The notes below the pieces were generated by a model, which had not been told where the DNA came from, ran no database searches, and saw only the letters and a program-made list of their open reading frames with translations. A program made the position numbers and the translations under genes. A DNA stretch of 64,000 bases from Streptomyces broussonetiae (lineage in GTDB: Bacteria > Actinomycetota > Actinomycetes > Streptomycetales > Streptomycetaceae): contig NZ_CP047020.1 in assembly GCF_009796285.1 (NCBI RefSeq), positions 8,742,001-8,806,000 on the forward strand, given 5' to 3'. Below are positions 59,255-64,000 of the stretch, piece after piece. Each line of letters starts with the position of its first letter. The stretch's first letter is position 1.

Positions 59255-60613
59255 ATGACGACGCAGGCCCACGACCTCGCCGCCCGCTTCGGACCGGCCC
59301 TGGACACCCGCTGGGCGAGCCTGGACGCATCCGCGCAGGACTTCGGCCACCTCGTGCGCGCCACACCGCTCGGCGTGCTGCGCCCGGGATCCGCCGCCGA
59401 GATCAAGGACGTACTGGAGTTCGCCGGCCCCCGGGGCATCGCGGTGAGCGTGCGCGGCGGCGGCCACTCGATGTACGGGCAGGGGCAGGCCGGCGACGGG
59501 ATCGTGCTCGACCTGCGGGGAATGCGCCGGATCGGTCCTGTGACGGACCGGCAGGTGACGGTACAGGCCGGGGCCCTGTGGCGGGAGGTGCTGGCCGCCA
59601 CGCTGCCGCACGGGCTCACGCCCCCGGTCCTCACCGACTACCTCGGCGCGAGCGTCGGCGGTGTCCTGTCGGCGGGCGGCCTCGGCGGCGCCACCCACCG
59701 GCACGGCCTGGTCGCGGACCAGGTCCTGGAGCTGGAGGTGGTCACCGGCGCCGGGGACCACCGCGTCTGCTCGCCCGACCGGGACCCCGCGCTCTGGGGT
59801 GCCGTGCTCGCCGGACTCGGCCAGTGCGCCGTCATCGTCGCCGCCACCCTGCGCCTGGCCCCCGCACCCGACCGGGTCCGCCGCCACTGCCTGTACTACA
59901 CCGACCTCACCCGCTACCTCGCCGACCAGCGGATGCTCGCCGAGGAGCAGCGCTTCGGCCATCTGGAGGGCCAGGCCCGGCCGGCCGACGGCCAGGGGTG
60001 GCAGTACATGATCGAGGCCGTGGTCCCGTACGACGGCCCGTGCCCTCCCGACGACGGTGCGCTCCTCGCCGGACTCGGGCACGACCCCGCCGCCCTGGAG
60101 ACGGAGGACCTCGACTACCCGCAGTTCGCCCACCGCGTGGACACGGACGAGGAGATCCTCACCGCGACGGGGGAGTGGCTGCACCCGCACCCGTGGCTCA
60201 ACCTGCTCCTGCCGCACGACAGCGCCGAGTCCGTCGTGCGTGCCGTGCTCGCCGACCCGGCCTTCCAGGACCTGCGGGACACCGGTCTGGTGCTGCTGTA
60301 CCCACTGCTCTCCGCTCGGCTGCGCGCTCCGCTCTTCACTCGTCCGCCCGGCCAAGTCCCCTACCTTTTCGCCCTGTTGCGCACGGCCGCGCCCGGCAGC
60401 CCGGAGACGGCCGCGGCGATGGTGGCCGCCAACCGAGCCGCCTACGAGCTGGCCCGGTCCCGCGGTGCCGTCGCCTATCCCGTCAACGCCCTGCCCATGT
60501 CGGACGCCGACTGGCGGGACCACTACGGCAGCCGCTGGTCGGCCCTCGCGGACGCCAAACGGCGCCACGACCCCTGTCTCGTCCTGGCCCGCGGGCACGG
60601 TCTGCGGTTCTGA
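59255..60613 (+). CDS. FAD oxidase, cytokinin-dehydrogenase-like
   Basis: The 452-residue protein has a PCMH-type FAD domain with a probable histidyl-FAD at His71 (RGGGHSMYGQ). Its PPVLTDYLGASVGG contains Asp128 at the site of the catalytic Asp of cytokinin dehydrogenases, and HPHPWLNLLLP matches the C-terminal substrate-domain signature of that family. Cytokinin dehydrogenases oxidise N6-isoprenyl adenines. There is no signal peptide, so it is cytoplasmic. The substrate is inference. Confidence 0.85.
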   Translation: MTTQAHDLAARFGPALDTRWASLDASAQDFGHLVRATPLGVLRPGSAAEIKDVLEFAGPRGIAVSVRGGGHSMYGQGQAGDGIVLDLRGMRRIGPVTDRQVTVQAGALWREVLAATLPHGLTPPVLTDYLGASVGGVLSAGGLGGATHRHGLVADQVLELEVVTGAGDHRVCSPDRDPALWGAVLAGLGQCAVIVAATLRLAPAPDRVRRHCLYYTDLTRYLADQRMLAEEQRFGHLEGQARPADGQGWQYMIEAVVPYDGPCPPDDGALLAGLGHDPAALETEDLDYPQFAHRVDTDEEILTATGEWLHPHPWLNLLLPHDSAESVVRAVLADPAFQDLRDTGLVLLYPLLSARLRAPLFTRPPGQVPYLFALLRTAAPGSPETAAAMVAANRAAYELARSRGAVAYPVNALPMSDADWRDHYGSRWSALADAKRRHDPCLVLARGHGLRF

Positions 60614-60721
60614 GGGACCCACCGGTTGCGGAAGGGACGCACCGGCTTCCCAAGGTTTTGGCTCCCGAAGGCTTGTGACCCGCTTGCCTCACTACTTAAA
60701 TCAAAACCTGAACTAAGCCGT

Positions 60722-60741
60722 GGGGTCAGTCGATTGACCCC
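60722..60741. promoter_or_regulatory. GGGGTCA-N6-TGACCCC inverted repeat
   Basis: A perfect 7-bp inverted repeat lies 22 bp upstream of the discoidin/beta-helix gene start. Just upstream is an unusually A/T-rich stretch (60690-60715). An operator is the simplest reading. Confidence 0.5.
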
Positions 60742-60762
60742 GTTTCCCTTGGGAGCCGCCCG

Positions 60763-62949
60763 ATGAGAGACCGGATGAGAAGTGGCACGAGAAGTCGTAC
60801 GAGAGCGAGATGCCCGGGGGTTGCGCTCGCCGCCCTGGCCGCGCTGATCACCCTGCCCCTCGCCCACGCCCCGGCCGTCGCCGCGACCCAGGCGGCCTGC
60901 AACCCGGCCGACGCCGCCCAGGGCAGGCCCGCCACGGCCTCCTCCGCCGAGAACTCCGGCACGTCCGCCTCCGCCGCCTTCGACGGCGCCACCTCGACCC
61001 GTTGGTCCAGCCAGTTCTCCGACCCGCAGTGGATCCAGGTCGACCTCGGCGCGACCGAGGACCTGTGCTCGATCGACCTGAACTGGGAGACCGCCTACGG
61101 CAAGGACTTCCAGCTCCAGGCCTCCGCCGACGGCCAGAACTGGACCACCCTCAAGACCGTCACCGGCGCAACCGGCGGCACCACGTCGTACGACGTCAGC
61201 GGCTCCGGCCGGTACGTGCGCATGTACGGCACCGCACGCGGCACCGGCTACGGCTACTCCCTGTGGGAGATGGCCGTACACACCACGGCCACGGGGACGA
61301 CGGGGCCGGTCCAGGGCGGCGGTGACCTCGGCCCGAACGTCATCGTCGTCGACCCCTCCACCCCGAACCTCCAGCAGAAGTTCGACGACGTCTTCCAGCA
61401 GCAGGAGTCGGCCCAGTTCGGCACCGGGCGCTACCAGTTCCTGCTCAAGCCGGGCACCTACAACGGCATCAACGCCCAGATCGGCTTCTACACCTCCATC
61501 TCCGGGCTCGGCCCGAACCCCGACGACACCCAGATCAACGGTGATGTCACGGTCGACGCCGGCTGGTTCAACGGCAACGCCACGCAGAACTTCTGGCGCT
61601 CGGCCGAGAACCTCGCCATCACGCCGTCGAGCGGCACCGACCGCTGGGCCGTCGCCCAGGCGGCACCCTTCCGCCGCATCCACGTCAAGGGCGGGCTCAA
61701 CCTCGCCCCGAGCGGCTACGGCTGGGCCTCGGGTGGTTACATCGCCGACTCGAAGATCGACGGCACGGTGGGCCCGTACTCCCAGCAGCAGTGGTACACC
61801 CGGGACAGCTCGGTCGGCGGCTGGACCAACGGGGTCTGGAACATGACCTTCTCCGGAGTCCAGGGCGCGCCGGCGACCAACTTCGACAGCGGCCCGTACA
61901 CCACGCTGGACACCACGCCCGTCTCGCGCGAGAAGCCGTACCTCTACCTGGACGGCAACGACTACAAGGTCTTCGTCCCCGGCAAGCGCACCAATGCCCG
62001 GGGCGTCTCCTGGCCGAACACCCCGGGCACATCCCTGTCCCTCGACCAGTTCTACGTCGTGAAGCCGGGCGCCACCGCCGCCACCATCAACGCGGCCCTC
62101 GCCCAGGGCCTCAACCTCCTGTTCACGCCCGGCATTTACCACCTCGACCAGACGATCAACGTGACCCGACCCGACACCGTCGTCCTCGGACTCGGCCTCG
62201 CCACGCTGGTCCCGGACGGCGGCATCGACGCGATGCACGTCGCCGACGTCGACGGCGTACGGCTCGCGGGCTTCCTCATCGACGCGGGCACGGTCAACTC
62301 GGACACGCTGCTGCGGATCGGCACCCCCGGGTCCACTGCCGACCACTCCGCCGACCCCACGACGATGCAGGACGTCTTCGTCCGTATCGGAGGCGCGGGT
62401 CCCGGCCTCGCCACCAACTCCGTGGTCGTGAACAGCAACAACGTCCTCATCGACCACACCTGGCTATGGCGCGCCGACCACGGCAGCGGTGTCGGCTGGG
62501 ACACCAACCGCGCCGACTACGGCCTCACCGTCAACGGCAACGACGTGCTTGCCACGGGCCTGTTCGTCGAGCACTTCAACAAGTACGACGTGTACTGGAG
62601 CGGAGAGCGCGGCCGGACGATCTTCTTCCAGAACGAGAAGGCGTACGACGCCCCGAACGCCGCCGCCATCACCCATGACGGCGTCGTCGGCTACGCGGCC
62701 TACAAGGTCGCCGACTCCGTCACCAGTCACGAGGCCTGGGGTCTGGGCAGCTACTGCAACTACACGGCCGATCCCTCGATCGTCCAGGCCGACGGCTTCG
62801 AGACCCCGGTGACCAGCGGCATCAAGATGCACGACCTGCTGGTGATCTCGCTCGGCGGAAACGGCCAGTACGCCCACGTCGTGAACGGGACGGGCGCACC
62901 CACCTCGGGGACCAGCACCGTCCCCTCCAAGGTGACGTCCTTCCCGTGA
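60763..62949 (+). CDS. Secreted discoidin (F5/8C, CBM32-like) plus beta-helix protein
   Basis: The 728-residue product has an Arg-rich start and a signal peptide ending APAVAA. Residues 45-180 form an F5/8 type C (CBM32-like) domain (ATASSAENSGTSASAAFDG, WSSQFSDPQWIQVDLG, YVRMYG). Residues 195-720 form a right-handed parallel beta-helix with two halves, resembling the pectate-lyase/GH55 type folds; no catalytic residues were assigned. ATG 60763 follows GGGAG at seven bases. It probably binds and cuts a polysaccharide outside the cell. Confidence 0.8.
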   Translation: MRDRMRSGTRSRTRARCPGVALAALAALITLPLAHAPAVAATQAACNPADAAQGRPATASSAENSGTSASAAFDGATSTRWSSQFSDPQWIQVDLGATEDLCSIDLNWETAYGKDFQLQASADGQNWTTLKTVTGATGGTTSYDVSGSGRYVRMYGTARGTGYGYSLWEMAVHTTATGTTGPVQGGGDLGPNVIVVDPSTPNLQQKFDDVFQQQESAQFGTGRYQFLLKPGTYNGINAQIGFYTSISGLGPNPDDTQINGDVTVDAGWFNGNATQNFWRSAENLAITPSSGTDRWAVAQAAPFRRIHVKGGLNLAPSGYGWASGGYIADSKIDGTVGPYSQQQWYTRDSSVGGWTNGVWNMTFSGVQGAPATNFDSGPYTTLDTTPVSREKPYLYLDGNDYKVFVPGKRTNARGVSWPNTPGTSLSLDQFYVVKPGATAATINAALAQGLNLLFTPGIYHLDQTINVTRPDTVVLGLGLATLVPDGGIDAMHVADVDGVRLAGFLIDAGTVNSDTLLRIGTPGSTADHSADPTTMQDVFVRIGGAGPGLATNSVVVNSNNVLIDHTWLWRADHGSGVGWDTNRADYGLTVNGNDVLATGLFVEHFNKYDVYWSGERGRTIFFQNEKAYDAPNAAAITHDGVVGYAAYKVADSVTSHEAWGLGSYCNYTADPSIVQADGFETPVTSGIKMHDLLVISLGGNGQYAHVVNGTGAPTSGTSTVPSKVTSFP

Positions 62950-63012
62950 CCCGGGCAGGGCGGCTCCCCGTACGGAGTAGCCGGAGAGGCGAACGGCGCG
63001 GGGCGTGGGTGT

Positions 63013-63029
63013 GATGGAAGCGCTCCATC
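63013..63029. promoter_or_regulatory. LacI-family-like palindrome upstream of the chaplin
   Basis: GATGGA-AGCGC-TCCATC has perfect 6-bp arms and an AGCGCT core as in the CebR-type operator TGGGAGCGCTCCCA, matching 11 of 14 positions by eye. It is 21 bp before the chaplin start. Confidence 0.5.
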
Positions 63030-63049
63030 GTCAACCAGTGAGGCAGATC

Positions 63050-63289
63050 ATGCGTCTTCGCAGCTTCGCCACAACGGCCGTGCTCGCAGGTTTCCTTGCC
63101 ATGGGAGGCTCGGTGACGGCTTTCGCGGCCGACCCGAACCCGGTCGGTACCGCCACCAACAGCCCGGGCGTCGTCTCGGGCGACGTCATTCAGCTCCCGA
63201 TCGACGTCAACGCCAACGTATGTGGCGACAGCATCGACATCATCGGCCTGCTCAACCCGGCCTCCAACAACAGCTGCAGCATCAAGTGA
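63050..63289 (+). CDS. Short chaplin
   Basis: The 79-residue secreted protein has a signal peptide (1-27) and one chaplin domain with NSPGVVSGDVIQLPIDVNANVCG and IIGLLNPASNNSC, including both conserved cysteines. Short chaplins self-assemble into amyloid fibrils that coat aerial hyphae and spores. This copy is more acidic than the classical consensus (IDVN in place of VHVPVN). ATG 63050 follows GAGG six bases upstream. It ends with a strong hairpin. Confidence 0.92.
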   Translation: MRLRSFATTAVLAGFLAMGGSVTAFAADPNPVGTATNSPGVVSGDVIQLPIDVNANVCGDSIDIIGLLNPASNNSCSIK

Positions 63290-63295
63290 CACCGC

Positions 63296-63328
63296 CCGTA
63301 CGCCGGCTCTCGCGGAGCCGGCGTACGG
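63296..63328. terminator. Strong terminator after the chaplin
   Basis: Perfect 14-bp arms (63296-63309 and 63315-63328) with a 5-base loop lie between the chaplin and the convergent acyltransferase. Confidence 0.9.
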
Positions 63329-63353
63329 CTGTCCACCCAGCGCGCCCGGCGGC

Positions 63354-64000
63354 TCAGTCCTTCGTCGCCGGCTGGGGCTGGGGCTGGGGCTCGGGGTGGG
63401 CCGGGGCCGTGGCCCGGCGGCGCCGCAGCAGCAGGCGGCGCGCCGGGCACTCCACCGCCTCGTACAGCACCCAGGACAGGCCCAGCGCCAGGGCGAACAC
63501 GGTCGCGGTGACGATCGAGCCCATGAGGACACCGAAGTGCGGCTTGATGCCGAGCAGGTGCGTCCCGGCGCGCAGCACGAGCAGATGCACCATGTAGAAG
63601 GCGAAGGACAGCTCCCCGAGCCGCACCATCCGCCGGCTGCGCCACATCGACGGCTGTCCCTGGAGGTCCGCGTTCGCCGCCGCGGGGATCAGCAGGGTGA
63701 ATCCGACGATCGTGCACATGGTTGCGGAGTATCCGGGCGCGACCTGCGGGACCAGGAAGTATCCGATGATCGCCAGGGCGAGCGAGGCCTCCAGCCCGGG
63801 CCCGCGCCAGCGGCCCAGCCGCACCAGCCGGGCGCCGACCGCGCCGAGCACGAACTCGGGCAGCCGGGCGGCGGGGAACGAGTACAGCGCGTACGTCCAC
63901 CAGTGGTGGGCGTCCGACCAGGCCAGCACCACCACGGCCGCCATCGACAGCCCGCCGAGCACGACCGATCCGCGCACGCCGAGCCGGCGCAGCAGCAGGA
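63354..64000 (-). CDS. Acyltransferase 3 family membrane protein, N-terminal part outside the window
   Basis: The visible ~214 residues are the C-terminal part of an acyltransferase-3 (OafA-like) protein with about six membrane helices. YSFPAARLPEFVLGAVGARL, LGELSFAFYMVHLLVLR and the closing YEAVECPARRLLLRRRR (the usual E-x-P-x-R-R motif) support this. A PQPQPQ tail ends the protein. Such enzymes acylate surface glycans or lipids. The frame is open to the window edge, so the gene is truncated here. Confidence 0.9.
   Translation of the reverse strand, partial: LLLRRLGVRGSVVLGGLSMAAVVVLAWSDAHHWWTYALYSFPAARLPEFVLGAVGARLVRLGRWRGPGLEASLALAIIGYFLVPQVAPGYSATMCTIVGFTLLIPAAANADLQGQPSMWRSRRMVRLGELSFAFYMVHLLVLRAGTHLLGIKPHFGVLMGSIVTATVFALALGLSWVLYEAVECPARRLLLRRRRATAPAHPEPQPQPQPATKD

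Noticed and set aside
60653..60709. aggttttg/caaaacct inverted repeat upstream of the discoidin gene
   Set aside because: Arms are 8 bp with a 41-bp spacer. This could arise by chance in the A/T-rich patch.

Overview
The window is a very GC-rich actinobacterial chromosome segment. Its gene content points to Streptomyces: a short chaplin, a conservon (cvnABCD) with two P450s, DasR-type sites on a chitinase, a class-E-sortase-like C-terminus, a DUF574/Methyltransf_19 relic, many secreted CAZymes, and GTG/TTG starts with GGAGG-type leaders. No tRNA, rRNA, CRISPR array or intact transposase was seen.

Layout. 1-4.2 kb: a 5'-truncated repeat-rich membrane protein converging on a ComB-like/DUF1232 pair and a hypothetical. 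4.8-7.5 kb: divergent fprA and an extended SDR, separated by several palindromes. 7.5-12.8 kb: a long-linker NlpC/P60 hydrolase, a DUF1996 wall protein, a lipoprotein and a small flavodoxin-like protein. 13.4-18.6 kb: a hydrolase/ADC-fold fusion with lost catalytic residues, a GNAT, a decayed SAM-methyltransferase, an SRPBCC protein and a small secreted protein. 18.7-19.9 kb: a membrane PP2C phosphatase. 19.9-30.5 kb: a catabolic locus of two divergent units. One is fae-like, enolase-superfamily, ALDH, beta-hydroxyacid DH and Fe-ADH. The other is an IclR regulator, a second ALDH and an MFS transporter, with a convergent aldo-keto reductase. 30.6-36.5 kb: conservon cvnABCD-P450-P450. 37-42 kb: a rhomboid-like membrane protein and pyruvate carboxylase. 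41.9-53.4 kb: secreted proteins and polysaccharide-active enzymes (beta-propeller, PL7, GH18, GH31, Asp-box propeller) plus a thioesterase and a GNAT_6 protein. 53.9-64 kb: Ppx/GppA phosphatase, FAD monooxygenase, secreted ricin-type protein, degenerate IMPase, cytokinin-dehydrogenase-like oxidase, discoidin/beta-helix protein, chaplin and a truncated acyltransferase 3.

How it fits together. The most coherent system is the 19.9-30 kb locus. Genes from fae to ALDH overlap by 4 bp, a divergent IclR regulator and MFS transporter are present, and the enzymes suit uptake and breakdown of a sugar acid or related hydroxy acid. The Fae homologue is unexplained because no tetrahydromethanopterin gene is visible here. 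The 42-63 kb half looks like an extracellular polysaccharide-use region: the GH18 gene carries two DasR-like boxes, and the PL7 gene has a good promoter followed by a long palindrome. The conservon is a typical membrane-associated G-protein-like signalling operon, and its first P450 lacks the EXXR arginine. Several proteins keep an enzyme fold but have lost catalytic residues. All functions are read from sequence by eye; none was tested by database search.
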